Of a DNA stretch of 37,680 nt, positions 16,375 to 23,626 are shown one piece after another. The notes beneath the pieces were generated by a model. It had not been told where the DNA came from and did not search any database. It saw only the letters and a list, made by a program, of their open reading frames with translations. This DNA comes from an uncultured bacterium (GTDB taxonomy: Bacteria; Planctomycetota; Phycisphaerae; Phycisphaerales; SM1A02), in assembly GCA_903927725.1 (NCBI GenBank), contig CAIYOC010000006.1, positions 1-37,680 on the forward strand. Reading direction: 5' to 3'. Within the stretch, counting starts at the first letter, position 1; every line of letters begins with the position of its first letter. Position numbers and translations under genes: made by a program.

Positions 16375-17826
16375 TCACGCCATGATGTCTCGGACGACCG
16401 ATCCGTGCACATCGGTGAGCCGGTAATCGCGGCCCGCGTGACGATAGGTCAGCTGCTCGTGATCCATGCCCATGAGCGCGAGGATCGTGGCGTGCATGTC
16501 GTGCACGTGGACCTTGTCGCGCTCGGCGTACCAGCCGTAGTCGTCGGTCGCGCCGTAGGAGAAGCCCGGCTTCACACCGCCACCGGCCATGAACCACGTG
16601 AAGCCATGCGGATTGTGATCGCGCCCATCCTCGCCGCCCTGCGATGCAGGCGTGCGGCCGAACTCACCGCCCCACACCACCAGCGTCTCCTCAAGCATGC
16701 CACGGCTCTTGAGGTCGCGGATCAGGCCAGCGATCGGCAAGTCGACCTCGCTCGCGTTCTGCGTGTGGCCCTTGCGCAGGTCACCGTGCTGGTCCCACTT
16801 GTAGGAATGCGTGCACTGGATGAACCGCACGCCGGCCTCGGCGAACCGGCGCGCGAGCAGGCACTGCCGGCCGAAGTCCTCGGTGTTCTTCTCGTCGATG
16901 CCGTAGAGCTTGAGCGTGGCGGCCGACTCGCCCTTGGTGTCGGTGACCCACGGCGCCGCGGCCTGCATGCGGAACGCGAGCTCGAACGCCTCGATCCGGC
17001 CCTCGAGTGCCGATCCGCCGCCACTGCGCTCCATGTGTTCACGGTTGAGCTGCTGCAGCAAGTCGAGCTGCGCACGCTGCACATCACCGGGCACGCCGGC
17101 CATCATGTGGTCGAACTGCGCCTGGCTCGAGGGGATTCCGGTCTTGCCGAACGGCGTGCCGTGGTACGCGGCCGGCAGGAACGCGCTCGAATAGTTGTTC
17201 ACGCCGCCGTGGCCGAGCGTGGGGCTGATCGTGATGAAGCCGGGCAGGTCCTGGTTCTCGCTGCCGAGCCCGTAGGTGATCCACGAGCCCATGCTCGGGC
17301 GCACGAAGTTCTCGCTGCCGGTGTGGATCTTGAGCAGCGCCGCCCCGTGCGCGGGGTTCGATCCGTGCAGGCTCTTCACGAAGCAGAGTTCGTCGACGAC
17401 CTGCGCGACCTTGGGGAAGAGCTCGCTGACCCACGCGCCGCTCTGGCCATGCTGGCGGAACGCCCATGGGCTCCCCAGCAGGTTGCCGGTCTCGGCGAAC
17501 TGCACGCGCGGCTTGGCCTGCGGGAACGGCTTGCCGTGATCGCGCTGCAGGAGCGGCTTGTAGTCGAAGGTGTCGACCTGTGACGGACCGCCGTGCATGA
17601 AGAGGAAGATCACGCGCTTGGCGCGTGCAGGGCTGTGCGGCAGGCGAGGCGCCAAGGGGCCGACACGCGACGGATCCACGAGCTCAGGCCGGCCATCGGC
17701 CCACGCACCGCGTCGCAGCAGTTCGTCGCCGAGGAGCCCCAGCAGCGCCACCTGCCCGAACCCGCTCGCGCAGGACTGAAGCATGGCGCGCCTGGTGACG
17801 GCACTCTGGCGATGGCCGCAGAACAT
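16375..17826 (-). CDS. DUF1501 protein (exported sulfatase-like fold)
   Basis: A 483-residue member of DUF1501, a planctomycete/verrucomicrobial family related to the alkaline phosphatase/sulfatase superfamily. Its biochemical role is unproven. The N-terminus has a Tat-like 'TRRAMLQSCASGFGQVALLG' export signal. The core contains 'RVIFLFMHGGPSQVDTFDYK', 'ENQDLPGFITI', 'QCLLARRFAEAGVRFIQ', 'VVWGGEFGRTP' and 'GRDHNPHGFTWFMAGGG', all diagnostic for the family. The track ORF begins 106 codons early. The ATG at 17826 is chosen since TACCCT lies 6 nt upstream and the family usually starts just before the twin-Arg region. It lies 68 bp downstream of the PSD1 gene, the standard two-gene arrangement in this phylum. 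Confidence 0.93.
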   Translation of the reverse strand: MFCGHRQSAVTRRAMLQSCASGFGQVALLGLLGDELLRRGAWADGRPELVDPSRVGPLAPRLPHSPARAKRVIFLFMHGGPSQVDTFDYKPLLQRDHGKPFPQAKPRVQFAETGNLLGSPWAFRQHGQSGAWVSELFPKVAQVVDELCFVKSLHGSNPAHGAALLKIHTGSENFVRPSMGSWITYGLGSENQDLPGFITISPTLGHGGVNNYSSAFLPAAYHGTPFGKTGIPSSQAQFDHMMAGVPGDVQRAQLDLLQQLNREHMERSGGGSALEGRIEAFELAFRMQAAAPWVTDTKGESAATLKLYGIDEKNTEDFGRQCLLARRFAEAGVRFIQCTHSYKWDQHGDLRKGHTQNASEVDLPIAGLIRDLKSRGMLEETLVVWGGEFGRTPASQGGEDGRDHNPHGFTWFMAGGGVKPGFSYGATDDYGWYAERDKVHVHDMHATILALMGMDHEQLTYRHAGRDYRLTDVHGSVVRDIMA

Positions 17827-17832
17827 GCAGGG

Positions 17833-17861
17833 AGGGTAGCCGCGCTCGGCGCCGCGTCGAG
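17833..17861 (-). promoter_or_regulatory. Leaderless-type promoter of the DUF1501 gene
   Basis: CTCGAC and TACCCT are 17 nt apart, with TACCCT 6 nt before the ATG at 17826. It suggests this gene can be transcribed separately from the upstream PSD1 gene. Confidence 0.5.
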
Positions 17862-17894
17862 GGCGAACCACCGAATCCCCGCCGGAAGGCACGA

Positions 17895-20888
17895 TCACTC
17901 GATCGTGATGAACTCGCTGCTGGCCAGCAGCACCTGCGCGTACAGCCCCCACGCGGCGTCCTCGCCGAGCGTGGCCTGGCTCGCGACGAAGGCGAGTGCG
18001 GCATTCGCTTCGCTCGCCGTCGGCTCGCGGCCGAGCGCCATGCGGTACGCCTCGTGGACCATGGCATGGCCCTGGTGCTCGGCCTGCTGCGCCGGCACAC
18101 ATGCCGCCGCGGCAAGCACGCGTTCGCGCAGGCGCTTTGCCCACGCACGGCTCTCCTCGTGCACGAACGGGCTGTTGAGCATGAAGAGCGCCTGCGGCGC
18201 GATCACCGTCTGCGCGCGCGCATCGACGGTCACGCTCGCGTCGGTGTAGTCGAAGATCCCGAAGAAGCCGAAGAGCGCGTTGCGGATCACCGGCAGGTAG
18301 AGGCTCCTGCGCGGCGCCCCGTACTGTGCTCCATTGGCGCTCTGGTCATTCGTCACGTACTCGAAGTTGCCGCCCGTCAGCAGCGACCCGCCCATCGTGC
18401 GGTCGAGCGATCCGCTGACCGCCAGCACGCTGTCGCGGATCGCCTCGGCTTCGAGCCGGCGCGGCGTCCACCGCCAGAGCAGCCGATTGTCGGGATCGAT
18501 CGCGCTGGCGATGGCATCAGGCGTCGAGGATCTCGTGTACGCCTCGGTCAGCATGATCTGGCGATGCAATCGCTTGAGATCCCAGCCGTGTCGGATGAAG
18601 TCGCGCGCGAGCCAGTCCAGGAGCTCGGGATGCGAGGGCCTGCCGCCGCGCGTGCCGAAGTCGCTTGGGGTCTCGACGATGCCGCGGCCGAAGTGCCAGT
18701 GCCAGACGCGGTTCACGAAGACGCGTGCGGTCAGCGGGTGCTCGTCATCCACGAGCCACTGCGCGAGCTCGAGCCTGCCGCTGGATCGTTCGGGAATTGC
18801 CGGGAGATCCGTGCCTTTGGAGAGCGGCCGCGGAGCACCACGCGCCACCTTCGGCCCCGGTGCCACGGTGTGATCGCCACGCACATGCACCGCAAGGTCA
18901 CCGGGCTTCTCCTGGTCGGTCACGGCCAGCACCATGACCGGCGACGGCGGCATCGACTGCGTCAAGCGATCGCGTTCGGTGGCCAGTCGGGCCAGCAGCT
19001 GTCGATCGTTGGCCTCGCGTGATGCCTCGAGGGCAGCCGAAACGGCGAAGGGGCCCGTCGGCCCGAGCAGCGCAACGCGATCCGAGTCGGGCGAGGGATC
19101 ATCGAGTCGCTCGCGCGGTTCGACGGCCTCACCATCGGCGAAGAGTGTGGACCAGGCACCTGCGGCCGCCTGTGCCCGCGACGCAAGATCCGCGGCCAAC
19201 ACCTCGCGATCGCGCATCGGGCCATGCAGTTCACCGCGCCACTCTGCAAGCCATGGCTCACGGTCGAGCGCATCGCGCACCTGCACGATGAGCGCCGCCG
19301 GCACGCCGAGCTCCGCACCGAACGCAGCCGCTGACGCGGTCCGTTGATCCGACTGGCCGACCGGTACGAGTTCCACACGGTCGATGTGCGGGAAGGGACC
19401 ATCACGCACGAGCGCGATCTCGTGTTCGCCCGCCGTCAGCTCAAGGCGCGCCGCCACCTGCCACTGCTGGCCCTGCGGATGGAACGAGCCGGTGTCCGCA
19501 CCAAGGGCATCCTGCGCCGCTGGCATTCCATCGAGCTCGACCTGCACCGGACGCGCCTCATCACTCGCGGCACGCACGCGGAGTTCGTGCGGACCATCGA
19601 CCTCGGCACGCAGTCGCCACGCCACGCGTCCCACGCCGGACCCACCGGTGCGCACGACGCCGATGCCAACGCCCCAATGGTCACGATCGATGACGAGGCC
19701 CTGCAGCGTGGCCTGGTCCTCGGCTTCGCGCGATGGCGCGGCGGCCGGAAGATCCGCCGCAGCGTGAAGGATCGGCACGGCCCGCGCCACCCACGCTGCC
19801 TGCAGGCGCGCATCGGCTCGCTGCGTCGCGCCCTTGAGTGCCCTGGCCGTTCGCTCGGTGGCGGCGACGTGCTCGGCACGCGCTGCCACGGCATCGTTCG
19901 CTGCTGCCTCGCGCTCGAGCGCTCGGGCCACGGTCGCGACGCTCGCCATCGTGCGCGTGCTGTGGAGGACTCCTGCGAGCGCGAAGTACTGGTCCTGTGA
20001 GACCGGATCGAACTTGTGGTCGTGGCAGCGAGCGCAGCCGATGGTCTGGCCCATGAACGCGCGGCCGATCACATCGACCTGCTCATCGACCATGTCGAAG
20101 ACGAGCTTCTCCTTGTCGGGCTCGGCGAGCACCTTGGGGCCCAGCACCAGGAACCCTGTGGCCGTGATGCAATCGGCGGCAGCGGGGGATGAGCGCGCAT
20201 CAGGCATCAGGTCGCCGGCAACCTGCATCGTGATGAAGCGATCGATCGGCAGGTTGTCGTTGAAGGCGCGAACGACCCAGTCACGCCAGCGGAAGGCGTT
20301 GCCGAACGCGGTGTTCTCGTCGAGACCGTTGCTGTCCGCGTAGCGCGCGACATCAAGCCAGTGACGAGCCCAACGCTCGCCGTACGCCGGGCTGGCGAGC
20401 AATCGGTCGATCACGCGGGACCAGGCATCGGGGCGCGTGTCTTCCTCGAAGGCACGAATCTCGTCGTAGGTCGGCGGCAAGCCGGTCAGGTCGAGCGTGG
20501 CCCGCCGAAGGAGCGTGCGCCGATCGGCCCGGCCCTGCGGGATCACGCCTTGCGCCTGCATGGCGTGGACCAGGAAACGATCGATGTCCCTGATCGAAGA
20601 CGTCGTGCCCGCAGGCTTGGGTGGGCGAGGATGGCCCATCGGCTGATACGCCCAGTGGTCACGCTCGATGAGGGCTGCCTTGGTTCTCCAGATGGCCGCC
20701 GCATCCGGCTCGGCCGGGGCCGAGGCATCGACCATGGCGTGGTCGGCATCCTTGGGCAATGTGGGTTCGTCGGGCAGGGGGCAGGCCAGGCCGCGGGGCG
20801 CGGGACCAACCGCGGCCAGCAGGCTGGCCCACAGCAGCGCACCCTGCAGGGAACGGCGAGCCGAGGGATTCGCCTTGGGCCATGGCAC
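17895..20888 (-). CDS. DUF1549/DUF1553 (PSD1) secreted protein with c-type heme motif
   Basis: A 997-residue exported protein. A basic start and hydrophobic stretch ('RRSLQGALLWASLLAAVGPA') form the export signal. DUF1549 (PSCyt2) spans about 98-300, with 'LLRRATLDLTGLPPT', 'YGERWARHWLDVARYADSNG', and the heme-binding CxxCH at 285-289 in 'IGCARCHDHKFDP'. A coiled segment and a carbohydrate-binding-like sandwich ('GPHELRVRAASDEARPVQVE') fill the middle. DUF1553 ends the protein, about 690-960, with 'VFVNRVWHWHFGRGIVETPS', 'WTPRRLEAEAIRDSVLAVSG' and 'FMLNSPFV'. The N-terminal PSCyt1 domain common in relatives is missing. The start is GTG, backed by TTGGTC-17 nt-TAGGAT ending 6 nt upstream; an ATG 5 nt downstream is out of frame. 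It pairs with DUF1501. Confidence 0.93.
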   Translation of the reverse strand: MPWPKANPSARRSLQGALLWASLLAAVGPAPRGLACPLPDEPTLPKDADHAMVDASAPAEPDAAAIWRTKAALIERDHWAYQPMGHPRPPKPAGTTSSIRDIDRFLVHAMQAQGVIPQGRADRRTLLRRATLDLTGLPPTYDEIRAFEEDTRPDAWSRVIDRLLASPAYGERWARHWLDVARYADSNGLDENTAFGNAFRWRDWVVRAFNDNLPIDRFITMQVAGDLMPDARSSPAAADCITATGFLVLGPKVLAEPDKEKLVFDMVDEQVDVIGRAFMGQTIGCARCHDHKFDPVSQDQYFALAGVLHSTRTMASVATVARALEREAAANDAVAARAEHVAATERTARALKGATQRADARLQAAWVARAVPILHAAADLPAAAPSREAEDQATLQGLVIDRDHWGVGIGVVRTGGSGVGRVAWRLRAEVDGPHELRVRAASDEARPVQVELDGMPAAQDALGADTGSFHPQGQQWQVAARLELTAGEHEIALVRDGPFPHIDRVELVPVGQSDQRTASAAAFGAELGVPAALIVQVRDALDREPWLAEWRGELHGPMRDREVLAADLASRAQAAAGAWSTLFADGEAVEPRERLDDPSPDSDRVALLGPTGPFAVSAALEASREANDRQLLARLATERDRLTQSMPPSPVMVLAVTDQEKPGDLAVHVRGDHTVAPGPKVARGAPRPLSKGTDLPAIPERSSGRLELAQWLVDDEHPLTARVFVNRVWHWHFGRGIVETPSDFGTRGGRPSHPELLDWLARDFIRHGWDLKRLHRQIMLTEAYTRSSTPDAIASAIDPDNRLLWRWTPRRLEAEAIRDSVLAVSGSLDRTMGGSLLTGGNFEYVTNDQSANGAQYGAPRRSLYLPVIRNALFGFFGIFDYTDASVTVDARAQTVIAPQALFMLNSPFVHEESRAWAKRLRERVLAAAACVPAQQAEHQGHAMVHEAYRMALGREPTASEANAALAFVASQATLGEDAAWGLYAQVLLASSEFITIE

Positions 20889-20894
20889 GGACGG

Positions 20895-20923
20895 ATCCTA
20901 TGGGTGATCCGCCGCGCGACCAA
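20895..20923 (-). promoter_or_regulatory. Leaderless-type promoter of the PSD1 gene
   Basis: TTGGTC and TAGGAT are 17 nt apart on the minus strand, with TAGGAT 6 nt before the GTG at 20888. AGGA within TAGGAT could also act as a weak ribosome site. Confidence 0.5.
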
Positions 20924-20945
20924 TGGTCGGGGTCGCGATTGATCT

Positions 20946-20962
20946 GTGCCAGATTCTGGCAC
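20946..20962. promoter_or_regulatory. 17-bp perfect palindrome, operator candidate
   Basis: GTGCCAGA-T-TCTGGCAC is two perfect 8-bp arms around one base. It lies 23 bp upstream of the PSD1 -35-like hexamer, in the divergent region before the sigma-factor locus. The size and symmetry fit a dimeric repressor or activator site. The regulator is unknown. Confidence 0.5.
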
Positions 20963-21071
20963 TTTCTAGTCAGGATGGCCCGCGGCGCCCCTTCTATGCG
21001 GGGCCGATCGGGATCCAGCCACTGGGCGTCACGCCCGGCGGGGGTTCTCGCCATTAGCCCTGTCGTCAGCC

Positions 21072-21107
21072 CTTTCGTCCGGGCTTTCGTCTGGGCTTTC
21101 GTCTGCC
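21072..21107 (+). repeat. Three tandem 12-bp repeats
   Basis: Units CTTTCGTCCGGG, CTTTCGTCTGGG and CTTTCGTCTGCC lie head to tail. A 12-bp period is a multiple of three and near one helical turn, so either coding or protein-binding constraint could maintain it. Confidence 0.7.
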
Positions 21108-21194
21108 CCGTCACGAGATCTGTCACGGTTGGCGCGGAACCCCGTTGGAACCCGCTCTGAACCGTTCACCACTCGCCCCCAACCACGAGGATCG

Positions 21195-21461
21195 ATGTCA
21201 CTGACTCCACTCTTTCGACCCACAACCTCACTTCCGACCCGCGTCACACTCGCCCTGCGCATGATCGCCACGTTCCGGGGGGCGTTCCTGGCAGGCCGAC
21301 ACGGGCAACCGGGCCTCTCACCCCGCGAGGGTGCCATGTACCTCGCGGCCGTCGAAGTCGTTCGTCTGTACATGTGCGGTGAACACGACTTCGCCGATGC
21401 CTCGTCGGCACAAACAAGCGATCGCCAGCCTCTGGCCGAGCCGGAGGGTGATGTCGCATAG
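21195..21461 (+). CDS. Small hypothetical protein upstream of the sigma factor
   Basis: An 88-residue ORF. The sequence from the ATG at 21195 has a basic, moderately hydrophobic middle ('TRVTLALRMIATFRGAFLAG'), then 'LSPREGAMYLAAVEVVRLYM' and an acidic tail. The track uses a TTG 22 codons upstream. The ATG has GAGG 4 nt ahead, which is closer than ideal. I recognise no domain. 115 bp separate it from the sigma factor on the same strand, so it could be co-transcribed with it and might be a small regulatory partner; that is only inferred from position. Confidence 0.45.
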   Translation: MSLTPLFRPTTSLPTRVTLALRMIATFRGAFLAGRHGQPGLSPREGAMYLAAVEVVRLYMCGEHDFADASSAQTSDRQPLAEPEGDVA

Positions 21462-21576
21462 CGGGGCAGCCGACGCTGGTGTCGCTCACTGTGTCATTCA
21501 CTGTCACACTCAAGGCCCCTCGGGGGAAAGAGTTTGAGGACGCGCCGTTCAACCCCTCAGCTGGAGGAAAGCCCAC
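21462..21576 (+). promoter_or_regulatory. Leader region of the sigma factor gene
   Basis: The 115 bases contain repeated CACTGT words ('CACTGTGTCATTCACTGTCA'), a CCCC-TC-GGGG inverted repeat near 21510-21525, and the strong GGAGGAA ribosome site. The repeats could be a control site; no clear -10/-35 pair was assigned. Confidence 0.35.
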
Positions 21577-22332
21577 ATGTCGAAACACCGCACCCGCCGC
21601 ACCGCGCGGCGCTCGATGTCGCTCGCCACCGATTCGATCCGCGCCGATCGCGCCCGGACCGCGGCACAGGCCAGCCTCGCCTCGGCCGGCTCGCTCAGCC
21701 TGCTCGACCTCTACACCTTCGCGCAGGATGCCGTCCATCACATGGTGGTCCTGAGCTGCCCCACGGTCACGCAGCTGCGCCAGCACATCGTCGAGCGTGT
21801 GCTCGACCGCATCGCGGGGCGTCTGCGCCGCGATGGTGAGCAGGGCCTGCGCTTCGCGACCGTCCCCGCCATGGAGTCCTACCTCAAGCAGTCGATCCGC
21901 ACGAACCTCATCGATGCCCGTCGCGCCGCCAAGCTCCGTGCCGAGGCCGCTCCCATGATCGATGACCAGGGCACTGCCATTCCCGTGGTGGAAATTCTCC
22001 CCGATCCACGCACCGCCACACCCGGCGCGGACATGATCGATCCAGCGCATCATGTGCTGCTCGTCCGCGTCCTCACGCGTGGGATCGATCTTCTCTCCCC
22101 GGATTGCCGCCAGGCGCTCTCGCTCTCGCTCGACGGCCGCGCAGCACCGCAGATCGGCGCCATCATGGGCCGTACGCCCGAGTCGGTTCGCCAACTGCTC
22201 TCGCGCGGCATCCGTTCGCTGCGCACGATCGTCACCGCCGAACTCGAGGCCGCCGGCATCCCAGTGGCTGACATCAACTTCGCACACCTTCAGTGCCTCG
22301 CTGAACTCACCGCCAAGCGCCTGGCAGCGTAG
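21577..22332 (+). CDS. ECF-like RNA polymerase sigma factor
   Basis: A 251-residue sigma-70 family protein. After a basic N-terminal extension of about 40 residues, region 2 spans about 42-125. Its most readable part is the 2.3/2.4 segment 'MESYLKQSIRTNLIDARRAA'. An acidic linker (about 126-160) leads to region 4 at about 165-220, with 'LLSPDCRQALSLSLDGRAAP' and the recognition helix 'TPESVRQLLSRGIRSLRTIV'. A further 30-residue C-terminal tail ('IPVADINFAHLQCLAELTAK') follows. Region 2 is divergent enough that the ECF group cannot be named. No anti-sigma factor is adjacent. The start has an excellent GGAGGAA 8 nt upstream. It ends 6 bp before the convergent WYL regulator. Ser/Thr kinases 6 kb downstream could be functional partners, since kinase-linked ECFs exist in this phylum. 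Confidence 0.85.
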   Translation: MSKHRTRRTARRSMSLATDSIRADRARTAAQASLASAGSLSLLDLYTFAQDAVHHMVVLSCPTVTQLRQHIVERVLDRIAGRLRRDGEQGLRFATVPAMESYLKQSIRTNLIDARRAAKLRAEAAPMIDDQGTAIPVVEILPDPRTATPGADMIDPAHHVLLVRVLTRGIDLLSPDCRQALSLSLDGRAAPQIGAIMGRTPESVRQLLSRGIRSLRTIVTAELEAAGIPVADINFAHLQCLAELTAKRLAA

Positions 22333-22338
22333 TCCCGT

Positions 22339-23535
22339 TCATCGCTCATGCCCCTCGGCGAGCATGCGCGCGCTGTGGGCAATCTCCTGGCGCCACGCCA
22401 CCGGCTTGATCAGGCGCACCTTGCCGCCAAGCGCCTGCACTCGCCGCTGCACCTCGATCCGGCTGTTGGTCCGGAACCGCACCCGCACCGTCATCCCGGT
22501 TCCCTGTCCATGCACGCTGACCTCCTGCTCGGGGTGCCAGAGCTCTCCGATGGCCAGCGTCAGGTCCACGGCGTCGTACTCAAGCTCGACCGCCTCGGTC
22601 GGTCCCTGCTGCACGAACCCGCCCACCGACACCTTCACGAGGTCCCGCAGCGACAGTCCATCAGGTACGCGGAACGAGCCATCGAGCACCTTGACCGACA
22701 TGATGCGCTGCATCGCCAGCGAGCGAAGCACCGGTCGCTTGCGAAGCGATTCGCTCCATGCCGCCACCGAGCCCGACTCGACCTCGGCATCCCCAAGGTT
22801 GCCGACCTTGTGCACGAGCAGATAGGCGCCGCCGGGTCGGAGCACGATGCCCAGGGGCAGCACCACCTGCTGAAGATCGAGCTGTCGCTTGCTCGCGTTC
22901 AGGTACTCGACGACCATTGGCTTGCTTTCGCGCGCGGCCATCAACGCATCACGCCAGACCGCCGCAGCCACCGCGTTCCACGCCGATTGGCGCACGCTGA
23001 ACTCATCGAGCGACCGACGAAGCGAACTCGTCGAGCCGGCCTCGAGCCCGTCGTCATCGTCGTCCCGTTCGATCCACTCATCGGCCGCGCCCTCGCTGCG
23101 CACACCCGGTGCGAAGTCGGCGATGAAGAGCACTTTGTTCAAGCGGACGGCCTCGGCCATGGCCCCGCCATGCATGCCGTGCTTGGCAACGGTCTTCACG
23201 CGCTTGAGCTCCGCGCCGAAGAGCGCCTCCATCTCCTCGTGCCACGGCGTGCCGCGCAGCGCCCAACCGAGCTTGCGCAGCACGACCAGGAGCTGTTCCG
23301 GGATCTGCGACTCGAGCGTCCCGTCGCGCCGCGGCTTGACCATCGTCCAGCCCTTGCCACGCACCGACTTGACCTGGTCACCTTGGGCGCGCAGGTCGTT
23401 GAGGTACCGCACCAGCGTGCGTCGGCTCAGGCCAAGCTCGACTTGGAGTTCGGCCATCGAGCGGTGCTTGCCCAGGTCGCGGGCATCGAGGAGCGCCTTG
23501 CGCAGTGCCGAGAGCTTTTCCGTCTTGAGGGCCAT
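22339..23535 (-). CDS. HTH-WYL domain transcriptional regulator
   Basis: A 398-residue DNA-binding regulator. An N-terminal winged helix about 20-65 ('MAELQVELGLSRRTLVRYLN') is followed by a middle region with an acidic linker 'WIERDDDDDG'. The WYL ligand-sensing domain is at about 200-290 ('SKPMVVEYLNASKR', 'VVLPLGIVLRPGGAYLLVHK'). The C-terminal WCX-like extension runs to the end ('MTVRVRFRTNSRIEVQRRVQ'). Members respond to nucleic-acid or nucleotide ligands in DNA damage, phage defence or metabolism. The ATG at 23535 has TAGCCT 6 nt upstream and TTGCAG 16 nt beyond it. It is divergent from the SprT-like gene. Confidence 0.88.
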   Translation of the reverse strand: MALKTEKLSALRKALLDARDLGKHRSMAELQVELGLSRRTLVRYLNDLRAQGDQVKSVRGKGWTMVKPRRDGTLESQIPEQLLVVLRKLGWALRGTPWHEEMEALFGAELKRVKTVAKHGMHGGAMAEAVRLNKVLFIADFAPGVRSEGAADEWIERDDDDDGLEAGSTSSLRRSLDEFSVRQSAWNAVAAAVWRDALMAARESKPMVVEYLNASKRQLDLQQVVLPLGIVLRPGGAYLLVHKVGNLGDAEVESGSVAAWSESLRKRPVLRSLAMQRIMSVKVLDGSFRVPDGLSLRDLVKVSVGGFVQQGPTEAVELEYDAVDLTLAIGELWHPEQEVSVHGQGTGMTVRVRFRTNSRIEVQRRVQALGGKVRLIKPVAWRQEIAHSARMLAEGHER

Positions 23536-23541
23536 CGCCCG

Positions 23542-23569
23542 AGGCTAGTGATCCCGGGCGCCGCTGCAA
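23542..23569 (-). promoter_or_regulatory. Leaderless-type promoter of the WYL regulator
   Basis: TTGCAG and TAGCCT are 16 nt apart on the minus strand, with TAGCCT 6 nt before the ATG. The -35 hexamer is close to the TTGACA consensus. Confidence 0.6.
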
Positions 23570-23590
23570 GCCCTTGCACCAGATTGCCGG

Positions 23591-23620
23591 TTCGACCGTG
23601 GAAGGCACCGCTCCTAGACT
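23591..23620 (+). promoter_or_regulatory. Leaderless-type promoter of the SprT-like gene
   Basis: TTCGAC and TAGACT are 18 nt apart, with TAGACT 6 nt before GTG 23627. This placement decides the start in favour of the GTG rather than the ATG 12 codons later. Confidence 0.55.
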
Positions 23621-23626
23621 CCGATC

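Larger units (their letters stand above)
20889..21194. other. 306-bp divergent control region
   Basis: Between the PSD1 gene and the small ORF before the sigma factor. It contains the PSD1 promoter, the 17-bp palindrome and three 12-bp tandem repeats (21072-21107). A possible 61-codon ORF (ATG at 20975 after 'CAGG', ending 21160) would encode a basic N-terminus and one hydrophobic segment made largely by the repeats ('PFVRAFVWAFVCP'). Codon use in it is not convincing, so it is not called as a gene. Confidence 0.45.

Noticed and set aside
20945-20970. Possible sigma-54 promoter (TGGCAC)
   Set aside because: No GC dinucleotide of the -12 box at the required spacing; TGGCAC belongs to the palindrome.
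20659-21126. Minus-strand ORF with a 'TKAQTKARTKGLTTG' repeat start
   Set aside because: It overlaps the 5' end of the PSD1 gene in another frame; the repeat simply reflects the 12-bp DNA repeats.
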